Shown here piece after piece: positions 14,150-21,541 of a stretch of 27,587 nucleotides of DNA. The notes under the pieces are model-generated. The model saw nothing but the letters and a program-made list of their open reading frames with translations, was not told where the DNA came from and ran no database searches. Position 1 is the first letter of the stretch. Each line of letters begins with the position of its first letter. Source of the stretch: a virus. Location of the stretch: the IMG/VR virus record IMGVR_UViG_3300027963_000277, positions 1-27,587 of that record; one strand, given 5' to 3'. The position numbers and the translations under genes are program-made.

Positions 14150-14150
14150 T

Positions 14151-14318
14151 CTAGGCAGCCGGCGCTATAACAAGCTGGCCCTCGCTGACTAGCACCATCA
14201 TGTTGGAGTAGTCAGTGTTGGCTGGGTCGATGGGGACATACGAAAGAACGCCATCAATATAAACCTTAATTGATTGCGCGGCTGGCGTTGACCAAACGTA
14301 TTGAGCGTCGGTGTACAT
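14151..14318 (-). CDS. Conserved small phage protein next to tail fibre (55 aa)
   Basis: The protein reads MYTDAQYVWSTPAAQSIKVY then IDGVLSYVPIDPANTDYSNM and MVLVSEGQLVIAPAA. The plan Y..A.YV....I...IDG...YVP.DPAN.DY..(I/M)M.LV..G.L.IAPA is a widespread small protein found beside phage tail fibre genes. It is probably structural or an assembly factor; no experimental role is known to me. GGAG lies 8 nt upstream of the ATG, inside the end region of the fibre gene. The gene fills the interval between the fibre and the coiled-coil gene. Confidence 0.7.
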   Translation of the reverse strand: MYTDAQYVWSTPAAQSIKVYIDGVLSYVPIDPANTDYSNMMVLVSEGQLVIAPAA

Positions 14319-14320
14319 AA

Positions 14321-15340
14321 TTATAACTCCGCGCTTGCAGTAAACGTTGCGTTTTGTGGAGAGGCGTCTATTGCGTTTTGATAAAAAAACGTCAGACCTG
14401 TTGTGCCAGTAAATGTTGCTAACGATCTACTATTTGTAACGGTGGCTGATGCTCGTTTTGTTACTTTATAAAACACCATTACATTGTAATACACTTGTCC
14501 AGACGAAATCCAATCGCCTATTTCATAATACCGCTGGCACAGCATCAACGTCTCGCCAATCGGCAGCCGCTCAAATGGCGTGCTGGAACTGCCCGCTTCA
14601 AGCTGCACATTGCCAATGGTCCAAGTGCCGGAAGTTTGCGCTCCCACCGTCAACACAATCTCAATGCCGGTTGTGGCCGCGCTTGGGATGCTGATAGAGG
14701 CCGTGTAATTGGTGATAGTGCTGGTCACGGTAAACGTGCCAGTGGCAATTGACGTGCGCGTGGGGCTTGCCAGCGTTCCAAAAGAATCGGCGGTGGTGGC
14801 GTAGTAGGCCGTCCATGTCACCGTGGTCAGCAGCGAGTTAGCCAGATCAACGCTGAAATATGCGGTGCCGTTGTTTAGGTCGTAGCTGTTTGCAGCCTCA
14901 ATCCGTTGCCCAAAACCGATAGCCGTAACGCTCGCAGCGCCGGTAAACTGATAGCGGTATTGGTTGATGCTAGACCCAGCAACGCGCGCACCAGTCACGT
15001 TAGCGCCAGTGCAATACCCATAAAAACGATCCACGCTGTAAGCCAAGGCCGCAGCAGCCGTAAACGTCTGAGACGCGCCTGCATTGCGCTGGTCAATAGC
15101 CATGCCGCCGTTGATGATGCGGTTGCGCCGGTAGCCATTTGTGGGTGCCGTCACAGTGCCGGTCAGGGTTACGTTGGCAATGCTGCCGCCAGTGATCGAC
15201 ACGTTAGCCAGGCTGTTGGTGCCGTTGCCAATGCCGTTGACGCCATTCACCACAGTCGTAAAGTTGTTATCCAACTGCGACAAGGGAATGGCGCTGGTAG
15301 CGCCGGCAAACGTGTTGGGGATTGTGATTGGCAGTGCCAT
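14321..15340 (-). CDS. Tail fibre / receptor-binding protein
   Basis: The 339-aa protein starts with a short attachment region (MALPITIPNTFAGATSAIPL) and a Gly/Asn/Thr-rich beta spacer that ends at the phage-fibre hallmark RNRIINGGMAIDQRNAG (72-88). A beta-sandwich follows, containing VQLEAGSSSTPFE (245-257) and then LCQRYYE (267-273), both characteristic of the C-terminal carbohydrate-binding module of many phage fibres. The remainder is aromatic and beta-rich, probably facing the receptor. It would decide host range by binding a surface sugar. Its start overlaps the nozzle gene stop (TAATG), as expected if the fibre docks to the nozzle or adaptor. Confidence 0.8.
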   Translation of the reverse strand: MALPITIPNTFAGATSAIPLSQLDNNFTTVVNGVNGIGNGTNSLANVSITGGSIANVTLTGTVTAPTNGYRRNRIINGGMAIDQRNAGASQTFTAAAALAYSVDRFYGYCTGANVTGARVAGSSINQYRYQFTGAASVTAIGFGQRIEAANSYDLNNGTAYFSVDLANSLLTTVTWTAYYATTADSFGTLASPTRTSIATGTFTVTSTITNYTASISIPSAATTGIEIVLTVGAQTSGTWTIGNVQLEAGSSSTPFERLPIGETLMLCQRYYEIGDWISSGQVYYNVMVFYKVTKRASATVTNSRSLATFTGTTGLTFFYQNAIDASPQNATFTASAEL

Positions 15341-17289
15341 TAGAACCTAGCCCTCATTTCGTATTCGAGTTCCAGCGTGTTCAACGTGTAAATGCCAGTA
15401 TCAGACGTTAACGTCAAACCCAAATATTTTCCGTACTGCTGAGCATCGCCCTTATAAAGTTGATACCCGTTGTTGAACCAACTGATAACGGTAGAGCTGT
15501 TGTTTGTCCACGTTATCGTGGTTCCAGCGTTGTTAACCCAACTTGCAAACGACGCAAGCGTGGTGCCTGGATTGGCCGCGGTAGAACTGCGCGTCTCACT
15601 GTCGATGGACACCGTGACGTTGCCAAGCACCGAGGACGTGGTTTCCACGCCAAACTTCAACGCCTGCTTATCCCTGATAGGGTCCGTCAAAGGCCACAGC
15701 GCGCTGCGGATGATTACGTTAGCGCCCACCGTGCTGCTGGTGTACAGCTTGAACAGGCCGCCAGTGGTGGCGCCGTACAAGTTGATGACGCCGCTCACCG
15801 GCACGCTAGTCACATAATTGAGCGCGCCCTGCGACGTGAAGAACCACCGCTTATCAAAAAACACAGCCTGGATTTGCCGCGGGCTGGTCAGCGGATCGTT
15901 GTATGTAAAAGACCAAGCGGCACACAGAATGTTGTTCAGCAACACCTGACCGCCGCTTACTGGCTGAGTAAAATCAATTAATGGAAAGATGCCGTCTAAC
16001 TGCGTGCTAAGTTTACTTGTGGTTGAACCAACCAACGCATAAACGCCGTAATCATTCATAAACAACACTGACCGGAAATACGGATAGATAGTCATGTTGC
16101 GCTTAGTGCCAACCGAGGCGCTGGCATTGGTGTTGGTGAAGATCGTAGTGCCGTTTGTTTGTACACGAACGTCCGAGAAGACGTTGATGCTGTCATCGCC
16201 AAACACGTACAGGAAGTTGTTGGCCGGCAGCAGCGCCGTGATGTTATTGTGTAACGTCTCGTCCGTCAGCAGAATGTTGCCGGCACTCACGCTCACAAAG
16301 TCGTTATACTTGCCCGCTGCCGAATAGAAGACAGTTCGCCCCTGCGCCACCCAGACCCGCCCCGAAAACGTAGAGACATCCACGCTCTGGTCCGTACTAG
16401 CCACACCCTGCGCAATAGCCGCTCCTGTGCTGAACGAGACTGACGGCGCAGAGGTGTACCCCGTGCCGTTGTTGGTCATGATAATAGCAATCACAGCGCC
16501 GCCAGAGACAATTGCCGTGCCTGCAGCGCCCGCACCACCGCCGCCGCTAAAAGTGACGCCCGGCGCGCTAGAATAGCCTGTACCGCCGCTCAGGACGGTC
16601 GCAGCAGCCGTTCCTTTGGCAAAGCTGAGGGTACTGACCACCGCCGCCGCGCTAGAGCCTCCACCGCCCGTAAACGTGATGCTGGGAGGTGACGTGTAAC
16701 CCGATCCCGTCTCGGTAAACAGAAGCCCGCTTATTGAATTACCCGTTACCAGCGCCGTGGCAACAGCCTGAACACCGCCTGTCTCGTTGGGCGCTCCAAT
16801 CGCTACAGAAGGCGCAGAGGTGTAGCCCGTGCCGGCGTTGGTAATGCCGTAGGCCGAGATAGAGCCGATAGACACCACATTGGTGGCATCCCAAGTAAAC
16901 AGCCCCTTGTCGGTATCAATGATGAGAATGCGCTCGTTCTTCCACTGCGCAATTCTAACACCAGACGCCGAAAACTTGCCAGCAGCAGCCAACACACCGC
17001 CCGCGCCCGTATCAACGCGGAAGTAATCAGCCCCGCCATTGGCAAAAAAGCCAACCACATAATCCACATTCTTGATACTGCAACTGTACATCGCCGTAGG
17101 CGTACCGTTCCACGCATACAAACTAGCGGATTGCACGCCCAGCGTCTTAATGTTGCCAAAGCCAATCGGCTGCGCATTCTCTAGCCAAGCAAACTCATCA
17201 TTATCAATGGCCGTGCGGTTAGCCTGGGTATTTACACCCTTGAAGTTCTTGACGACCTGATAGGATTTTCTCTGCTCTGCCGCGGGCAT
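15340..17289 (-). CDS. Tail nozzle / stabilisation protein with four GTGYTSAPSV repeats
   Basis: The 649-aa protein starts with KNFKGVNTQANRTAI..DEFAWLENAQP, the typical opening of the podovirus tail-stabilisation or nozzle protein (P22 gp10-like, functionally like T7 gp12). It should form the distal short-tail tube below the adaptor. A six-bladed beta-propeller pattern is suggested by repeated W/F-rich strands (RILIIDTDKGLFTWD, GRVWVAQGRTVFYSA, NFLYVFGDDSINVFS). Between two such strands lies an insertion with four GxGY(T/S)SxP repeats (153, 195, 237, 275). The C-terminal half is ordinary. The start follows the adaptor gene by 1 nt; the ATG is weakly preceded by an SD sequence. Confidence 0.7.
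   Translation of the reverse strand: MPAAEQRKSYQVVKNFKGVNTQANRTAIDNDEFAWLENAQPIGFGNIKTLGVQSASLYAWNGTPTAMYSCSIKNVDYVVGFFANGGADYFRVDTGAGGVLAAAGKFSASGVRIAQWKNERILIIDTDKGLFTWDATNVVSIGSISAYGITNAGTGYTSAPSVAIGAPNETGGVQAVATALVTGNSISGLLFTETGSGYTSPPSITFTGGGGSSAAAVVSTLSFAKGTAAATVLSGGTGYSSAPGVTFSGGGGAGAAGTAIVSGGAVIAIIMTNNGTGYTSAPSVSFSTGAAIAQGVASTDQSVDVSTFSGRVWVAQGRTVFYSAAGKYNDFVSVSAGNILLTDETLHNNITALLPANNFLYVFGDDSINVFSDVRVQTNGTTIFTNTNASASVGTKRNMTIYPYFRSVLFMNDYGVYALVGSTTSKLSTQLDGIFPLIDFTQPVSGGQVLLNNILCAAWSFTYNDPLTSPRQIQAVFFDKRWFFTSQGALNYVTSVPVSGVINLYGATTGGLFKLYTSSTVGANVIIRSALWPLTDPIRDKQALKFGVETTSSVLGNVTVSIDSETRSSTAANPGTTLASFASWVNNAGTTITWTNNSSTVISWFNNGYQLYKGDAQQYGKYLGLTLTSDTGIYTLNTLELEYEMRARF
16402..16863. 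repeat. Four-copy GxGYTSxPSV protein repeat inside nozzle gene
   Basis: On the minus strand this stretch encodes residues about 143-296 of the nozzle protein. The repeat cores GTGYTSAPSV, GSGYTSPPSI, GTGYSSAPGV and GTGYTSAPSV start 42, 42 and 38 residues apart and are separated by Gly/Ala-rich beta strands. The outer copies are also similar at the DNA level. This looks like an inserted surface module. Confidence 0.8.
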
Positions 17290-17290
17290 A

Positions 17291-17926
17291 TCAGTACGGC
17301 GTGCTGTAAGGATCAGGCATCCTGCGCGTGAACGAAGTGTTAATCACGGACATTGCCTTAGCCTTGTACTGGTTCAAGAATATCTCAGCCTCACCATAAG
17401 ACTGCTCCTTAAACTTGGCCGTGTGGCAAGCGTAGTAGGCCACAGGGTCAGTCCATGGGCTGATGATGGCATCCACGTCAGAAGTGTTCACCAAAGCCGT
17501 GGGCAGGATAATGGTGTCCAGTTCCATCGCGTAAACCTGGTCAGGCACGGGCGCTAGGTAAAATGCCTGCTGCCCATACACCGTAAACGCAATGGGTCGC
17601 CCATAGTAGTTCTGCCAAAACCGCAACTCGGCGTTAAACTGGGTCCAAGGCAGGTAGCGCAACGGTATGCGCGTGTTGCCCCAGTACAAATTGATGTTCA
17701 GGATGTCCATCGTCTGAATGCCGCTTGGAAGCGCGCTAAACTGATAGACTTCTTGGTTTGTGACCGTGTTGACGGTCTGAATGGTGCGCAGACAACCCGT
17801 ATCACGCACCAGCCGCTCGCGGGCGGCATTGATGTAGTCGGTTAGCTCAGAGTCAGACCAAAAGTTCGCGTTTGCGTCATGCAAAAGCCGCCTGCACTGC
17901 GTAATGTAAGTCTGAAGGGTAGCCAT
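17291..17926 (-). CDS. Head-tail adaptor protein (gp4 / tail tubular A type)
   Basis: The 211-aa protein opens with a helical bundle, LQTYITQCRRLLHDANANFW followed by SDSELTDYINAARERLVRDT, which is the characteristic start of podovirus adaptor proteins. The remainder is beta-rich with a cluster of aromatic residues (YWGNTRIPLRYLPW, FWQNYYGRPIAF) and a last helix, EAEIFLNQYKAKAMSVINTS. In this family the protein sits between portal and nozzle as a dodecameric ring. The neighbouring nozzle gene supports the assignment. The ATG lies 12 nt from the upstream stop. Confidence 0.7.
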   Translation of the reverse strand: MATLQTYITQCRRLLHDANANFWSDSELTDYINAARERLVRDTGCLRTIQTVNTVTNQEVYQFSALPSGIQTMDILNINLYWGNTRIPLRYLPWTQFNAELRFWQNYYGRPIAFTVYGQQAFYLAPVPDQVYAMELDTIILPTALVNTSDVDAIISPWTDPVAYYACHTAKFKEQSYGEAEIFLNQYKAKAMSVINTSFTRRMPDPYSTPY

Positions 17927-17938
17927 TGACTCTCCAAC

Positions 17939-18223
17939 TCATGATACGAGTGCAATAACCTTGGTACGCTCCTGTTTTGGCTCCTCATCGGAAATAACAA
18001 ACCGATTTAGCCGCTCCAAGCCTTTTGCAACGTCATTTGACGTTACAGCCCAGCCTAGCCTGGCAAGCACGGGTACGCGATTATCCATTCCGTACCCAAA
18101 GACGTGCCGCGCAACCTCCAAAGGCACCATAACGGCCTTTCCGGGCGGGAACGTGTAATTGTCCCCATGCCACATATCCTCAAAAGGCTCTTTCGTGCCG
18201 TTAGTAACCCACACGTCACTCAT
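17939..18223 (-). CDS. Conserved-type small virion-region protein (94 aa)
   Basis: The protein has WHGDNYTFPPGKAVMVPLEV, then ARHVFGYG and ARLGWAVTSND..KGLERLNRFV. The plan F.H.WdG..Y.FPPG..V.VP...A.H.FG(Y/L)G..R....ARLGW is one I know from many environmental phages, located after the capsid gene. The function is not known; it may join head completion or portal/adaptor assembly. It starts at an ATGA overlap with the upstream gene and is probably co-translated with it. Confidence 0.6.
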   Translation of the reverse strand: MSDVWVTNGTKEPFEDMWHGDNYTFPPGKAVMVPLEVARHVFGYGMDNRVPVLARLGWAVTSNDVAKGLERLNRFVISDEEPKQERTKVIALVS

Positions 18224-18684
18224 AGGCTTACAACATCACCATAAACGGAAATGTTGACCGCCGAGTTAGCCACAGCCGTACCCACCTTAACAAACAGCAC
18301 AGGCGCTGCGTAAGCCGTGGTAGCCGCTGCGGCAATAAGCGTCAGGTCTTGCCAAGTGTTAGCCGCGGTCACGTTGCCGATGGTCTGGCCGGCAGCGGTG
18401 GTGACGGCGTTAGACGTGTTGCCATCGCTGGTGGTCAGGATCGTCACGTTAGCGGTGGCAATATTCGGCACCGAACCACCCGCCGTGTTAGACGGGTTGG
18501 TGATGGTGATGCGGCGGATGATGTACGAGCCGTTACCAAAGGCGCCGCCAATACCGCCGCTCAGAACAGGCAGGCTAACCACAGCGTTGCCCGTGCTGGC
18601 AAGCGATTGACCGGAAACAAACGCAATCCGGTAAGACCCAAACGAGTCCTGGTAGTCATTACCAACGTATTGTGGGGACGCCAT
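18220..18684 (-). CDS. Beta-rich head-associated protein (154 aa)
   Basis: The protein is almost purely beta: SLASTGNAVVSLPVLSGG, YIIRRITITNPSNTAGG, ATANVTILTTSDGNTS, AANTWQDLTLIAA and VLFVKVGTAVANSAVNISVY. The jelly-roll-like strand pattern and its location directly after capsid and another beta protein suggest head decoration or a neck protein. AAAGGAGG lies upstream of the ATG, one of the strongest Shine-Dalgarno sequences in the window, indicating high expression. The exact family is not identified. Confidence 0.6.
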   Translation of the reverse strand: MASPQYVGNDYQDSFGSYRIAFVSGQSLASTGNAVVSLPVLSGGIGGAFGNGSYIIRRITITNPSNTAGGSVPNIATANVTILTTSDGNTSNAVTTAAGQTIGNVTAANTWQDLTLIAAAATTAYAAPVLFVKVGTAVANSAVNISVYGDVVSL

Positions 18685-18696
18685 GGGTTGCCTCCT

Positions 18697-19059
18697 TTAC
18701 CAAGCCGTGCCGGAACCGCTAGACACGTTGCCTCCACCGTTCACGGTCAGCAGCGTCACGGTCTGCGTACCCGCAACAGCGTTGGCGCGCACGTTGAAGC
18801 CGTCCGAAATCAGCACACCGCCCACGTTGTTAGCCAACAGCGTGGACCAGCTATTCGCCGAACCCGTGTAGTTGTTGACTTCCACCGTGACGTTGGCCGC
18901 GGGCAGCATCAGGTAAGTGCCAGCCGGGATGAACTGCGAGTTCAACATGGCGGTGGAGTTACCCGCGCCCACGTTGGCAACACTCACAGGCTGCAAATAC
19001 GCGCCCGGCGTGTTGGCCGAGGCGTTTGCAATGATGATCTTGTTTAGACCGAGAGCCAT
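18697..19059 (-). CDS. Putative head decoration protein (120 aa)
   Basis: The 120-aa protein lies directly after the major capsid gene, the usual place for a capsid decoration protein. It is beta-rich and small: LNKIIIANASANTPGAYLQP, then SQFIPAGTYLMLPAANVTVE, VNNYTGSANSWSTLL and AGTQTVTLLTVNGGG. Few charged residues are present. AAGGAGGC precedes the ATG, consistent with abundant synthesis. The family cannot be named from sequence alone; a capsid-cementing role is inferred from position, size and ribosome site. Confidence 0.6.
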   Translation of the reverse strand: MALGLNKIIIANASANTPGAYLQPVSVANVGAGNSTAMLNSQFIPAGTYLMLPAANVTVEVNNYTGSANSWSTLLANNVGGVLISDGFNVRANAVAGTQTVTLLTVNGGGNVSSGSGTAW

Positions 19060-19071
19060 TGTTCTGCCTCC

Positions 19072-20088
19072 TTAGATCGTAAGAGCGTTATAGCCAGTAA
19101 CCTTGGTCATGGCGCGAGGCTTGGTATTCACCAACTCCGCAATCATGAGCACGGCACCGACATAACCAATCTGCCAGTTAGGCAGGGTGGACTCAAAGCC
19201 CGTGAACACAAACGAACCCTGGTCGTGGATATACAGCGACAGGTAGTTGGTGTTCAGGAAGTACATGGTGCCTTCGGGGCAGTACGGATCGGGATAGATC
19301 GGCACACCGGCAACCATGAGCGCACGGAACGCGGCCTGCGGGCCATTGGCATCGCCATCAAAGCCGGAACCCGGCGTGATAACGTACTGCTCCTGACCAA
19401 CGTAGTCCTGCGCCAGCAGGGTCCAAGTACCAAAGCCGCACACGCCAAAGGTCGGCACTTCCGCACCGTTCTTGACCGTACCGCTGATGTATTGAAGGAC
19501 GTTCTGACGGGTCGGGTTGACCGAACCAGCGGCGTACACCTTGGAGCGCCACCAAGTATTAACCGAGGTGGAGCGGGCAATGTTGCCGTAGGTGCCGAGC
19601 GTGGTGCCGTCATCCACGGCGCCAGGCAGACCAATGAACTGCTGGGTGTTCGTGGTGTTGTTGTATAGCGCCGTCGCCATCGCATCCATCATGACATTGG
19701 TCGCGTCATTCATGCGGGCTTCAATCAGCGGGATAACCGCGTGATCCTGCTGCACAGCGCCTTCCATACCCAGGAACGGCACCGGAGCAATCATCAGCTT
19801 CAAGTTGAACTCGGCGTTATAGGCGCCTTGCTGAACCGCGGGCTGAGTGAACGAACCAGAGTAATCCGACCACTGAGCATTGATAAACTGGCTGCCCTGC
19901 ACCGGCACGGTCACAGACGAAACACCGCCCGTGGCCTGCTGGCTGTTTGCAATCAGCGCCGCCATCAGCGGGGTGCTGTTGTAAATCTGGACAACCAGTT
20001 TTGGAATAAACGCCCTACGAGTAAGGTAGGTCAGTTCTGTGTACTGCGTGCTCCCCGATGCGGGGAGAATACCACCACCAATTGGCAT
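19072..20088 (-). CDS. Major capsid protein (338 aa)
   Basis: This gene has the features of a phage major capsid protein of the HK97 fold: size 338 aa, position after a scaffold-like coiled-coil gene and before decoration genes, and the segment IYPDPYCPEGTMYFLNTNYL (P-loop/C-terminal region), which recurs in capsid proteins of many environmental phages. An N-arm (LTRRAFIPKLVVQIYNSTPL) precedes a beta-rich E-loop region with WSDYSGSFTQP, and a spine-helix-like NDATNVMMDAMATALYN follows. TTAGGAGAAAG lies upstream of the ATG. It would form the icosahedral shell. No protease gene is nearby, so maturation cleavage is not evident. Confidence 0.8.
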   Translation of the reverse strand: MPIGGGILPASGSTQYTELTYLTRRAFIPKLVVQIYNSTPLMAALIANSQQATGGVSSVTVPVQGSQFINAQWSDYSGSFTQPAVQQGAYNAEFNLKLMIAPVPFLGMEGAVQQDHAVIPLIEARMNDATNVMMDAMATALYNNTTNTQQFIGLPGAVDDGTTLGTYGNIARSTSVNTWWRSKVYAAGSVNPTRQNVLQYISGTVKNGAEVPTFGVCGFGTWTLLAQDYVGQEQYVITPGSGFDGDANGPQAAFRALMVAGVPIYPDPYCPEGTMYFLNTNYLSLYIHDQGSFVFTGFESTLPNWQIGYVGAVLMIAELVNTKPRAMTKVTGYNALTI

Positions 20089-20118
20089 GACTTTCTCCTA
20101 ACTATTGTTGATACCGCA

Positions 20119-20661
20119 TCAGAGACCGATGGGACGGCGCGGATTGCGCATTTCCGCAAGAGCCTTGAACGCCTCGTCACGCGCTGCACGTTGCGGATTC
20201 TTCCAATACGCTTGGAGAGTATCGCGCGCTTTGCCGTCCAGCACATTCATGTTGAAGGACGAAGCCGTAGGCGCCGCCGCTTCTTTCATCCAGCGGTGGT
20301 AATCCGCCGCCGTTTCGTGGTTGGTAATGCCCTTCTCAAGCATCACCTTCTCCACTTCCTGGATTTCATCCTCGCTGCGAATCTTGCCCTGCTTCATCAG
20401 CGACTGCCGACGACGGTCAAGTTCAGCAAGCGCGTCCTTCTCTTGCAGCTTGGCTTCCAGCATTTGAATGCGAGCCTCAGAAGCCGAGGTGGAACGCGCC
20501 ACCGACTCCTCAATCTCCAATTCAGGGATGTTCAAGCCAGGCTGAGCCTTCTTGGTCAGACGCAGGAAATCCTTGCGAGTGTCCGGGTTCTCAGCCAGCG
20601 TGCGCGCCAAACGAGCCAGTTCATCGCGCGTTTCAAAGCTCAAGTCTTCAAGAGATGCCAT
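20119..20661 (-). CDS. Scaffolding protein
   Basis: The 180-aa protein lies directly upstream of the capsid gene and is nearly all charged helix. It has LSFETRDELARLARTLAENP at the start, a long coiled coil (SEARIQMLEAKLQEKDALAE, LDRRRQSLMKQGKIRSEDEI) and a final basic helix-turn region (KALAEMRNPRRPIGL). Internal scaffolds of tailed phages have this make-up and location, with a basic C-terminal element that binds the coat protein. The ribosome site before the ATG is weak, so coupling to the preceding small gene is likely. Confidence 0.7.
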   Translation of the reverse strand: MASLEDLSFETRDELARLARTLAENPDTRKDFLRLTKKAQPGLNIPELEIEESVARSTSASEARIQMLEAKLQEKDALAELDRRRQSLMKQGKIRSEDEIQEVEKVMLEKGITNHETAADYHRWMKEAAAPTASSFNMNVLDGKARDTLQAYWKNPQRAARDEAFKALAEMRNPRRPIGL

Positions 20662-20663
20662 AA

Positions 20664-20849
20664 CTAGATAACCTTTTTACCGTCGCCGGGTGGCTTGATC
20701 GCCATGCGGTTCTTGGAACCCGTAGCGGTTGCGTTCTTCAGGCCACCAAACTCCGCATAACGCGGGGTGTTGATGACTTGACCGTTCTGCTGGTTGTTGT
20801 CGGTCGGGCGGCGGGGATTAGAGGCCCCGCGTGGCTTAAAAAGGTCCAT
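20664..20849 (-). CDS. Hypothetical basic small protein (61 aa)
   Basis: The protein is polar and probably disordered: LFKPRGASNPRRPTDNNQQN, then GQVINTPRYAEFGGLKNATA and a basic end GSKNRMAIKPPGDGKKV. AGGAG lies 6 nt upstream of the ATG. No family is recognised. It lies between a Pro/Gly-rich gene and the scaffold gene, 2 nt before the latter, and may be a minor capsid-assembly component. Confidence 0.5.
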   Translation of the reverse strand: MDLFKPRGASNPRRPTDNNQQNGQVINTPRYAEFGGLKNATATGSKNRMAIKPPGDGKKVI

Positions 20850-20858
20850 CTCAAACTC

Positions 20859-21416
20859 CTATCGGGGCATACCCGGAGGCGGACCACCCGCGCCCGGCAT
20901 TGGGGGAGCACCAGGCGGCATACCGCCCGGCATCGGCATTCCGCCAGGCGGCGGCATCGGAGGACCACCCGGAGGCGGCGGCGGCATACCCGGGGGCCCG
21001 CCCGCACCAGCCATACCCGGAATTGCAGGCATACCGGCCATAGCCTTCATTTCAGGCGTTGCACCACCGGCCTGCGGTAGGTTCTGCAACAACTGGAGAA
21101 TCTCGGCGTTCTGTAGCTCGCCAACCTTCTGCCGGCGCGGACCCATGGCGCCCGTGAGCGAGCGCAGCGCTGCCACTAGCTTCTGGCCTTCGCCAGTCTC
21201 GCTTCCAATTGCCGGAAGGGACTGCTCAATCAAATCCATCGCCATGCCCACGTTAATCAACGCGGCTTCGCGTGAACCCATCTTAGGTTCTGGCGTGCTC
21301 ATAGGTGACGCCATCGGCGGGGCAGACGTAGCCCCTTCACCCGGATCGGGCGCATTTAGTTCCGGTGCTTCTTGCGGGCGCTGGTTTCGCAGCAGCCTCA
21401 TAACGCTTTCGGACAC
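20859..21416 (-). CDS. Helical protein with Pro/Gly/Met-rich tail, pre-scaffold position
   Basis: The 185-aa protein has a Pro/Ala-rich disordered beginning, a helical core (REAALINVGMAMDLIEQSLP and KLVAALRSLTGAMG, about 49-118) and a tail of about 58 residues made almost only of Pro, Gly, Met and Ala (128-185). Similar proteins lie between portal and scaffold genes in environmental podoviruses; their function is unknown. I prefer the GTG at 21416, with GGAG exactly 6 nt upstream, to the ATG at 21401, which has a poor ribosome site; a longer frame to 21470 would translate through the leader RNA and is unlikely. The upstream leader carries the pseudoknot. Confidence 0.55.
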   Translation of the reverse strand: MSESVMRLLRNQRPQEAPELNAPDPGEGATSAPPMASPMSTPEPKMGSREAALINVGMAMDLIEQSLPAIGSETGEGQKLVAALRSLTGAMGPRRQKVGELQNAEILQLLQNLPQAGGATPEMKAMAGMPAIPGMAGAGGPPGMPPPPPGGPPMPPPGGMPMPGGMPPGAPPMPGAGGPPPGMPR

Positions 21417-21470
21417 TTGATGCTCCAAAATAACAATTGCGGCGTAACACCAGCAGAAAGCAAAAGTCAA

Positions 21471-21506
21471 GCGGGACTATTTTTATCTTCCGGTCCCGCA
21501 CGGAAG
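21471..21506 (-). promoter_or_regulatory. Predicted H-type RNA pseudoknot
   Basis: On the minus strand stem 1 is CTTCCG (21506-21501) paired with CGGAAG (21492-21487). Its loop is T plus GCGGGAC (21499-21493), and GCGGGAC pairs perfectly with GTCCCGC (21477-21471). This gives S1 of 6 bp, L1 of 1 nt, S2 of 7 bp, no L2, and L3 of 9 nt with the A-rich sequence ATAAAAATA. Such dimensions are the classic H-type optimum, with a short L1 crossing the deep groove and A-rich L3 in the shallow groove. The alternative of a plain 7-bp stem with a 15-nt loop would look like a terminator stem. Confidence 0.6.
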
Positions 21507-21514
21507 TCGCGGAT

Positions 21515-21540
21515 TAACGGCTGCTCAAGGCAGCGCGTTA
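21515..21540 (-). promoter_or_regulatory. Bulged hairpin directly after the micro-ORF stop
   Basis: TAACG (21540-21536), bulged C (21535), GCTGC (21534-21530), loop CTTGA, GCAGC (21524-21520) and CGTTA (21519-21515) form 10 base pairs with a single bulge on the minus strand. It begins 1 nt after the stop of the 10-aa micro-ORF, where a terminating ribosome would cover it. TCCGC just downstream (21513-21509) can also pair with GCGGG of the pseudoknot, giving an alternative fold. Confidence 0.55.
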
Positions 21541-21541
21541 G

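Larger units (their letters stand above)
21417..21541 (-). other. Structured leader RNA between micro-ORF and next gene
   Basis: This 125-nt stretch contains no gene and is the largest true gap inside the late operon. Read on the minus strand it contains a bulged hairpin (21540-21515), a pseudoknot (21506-21471), the string TTGACTTTTGCTTT directly after the pseudoknot and then GGAG before GTG 21416. TTGACT (21470-21465) followed after 17 nt by TTACGC could be a weak sigma70 promoter; the -10 is poor, so I give it little weight. T-richness after the last stem could make it a leaky terminator. Confidence 0.55.

Noticed and set aside
18349-19047. 232-codon plus-strand frame opposite the decoration-type genes
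   Set aside because: Antisense shadow; Arg/His-rich translation typical of the complement of Thr/Ala/Val-rich beta proteins.
19741-20667. 308-codon plus-strand frame opposite capsid and scaffold genes
   Set aside because: Antisense shadow with no ribosome site; it crosses two convincing genes and an intergenic gap.
21442-21470. Promoter TTGACT-17-TTACGC after the pseudoknot
   Set aside because: The -35 is good but the -10 matches poorly; kept only as a remark in the leader entry.
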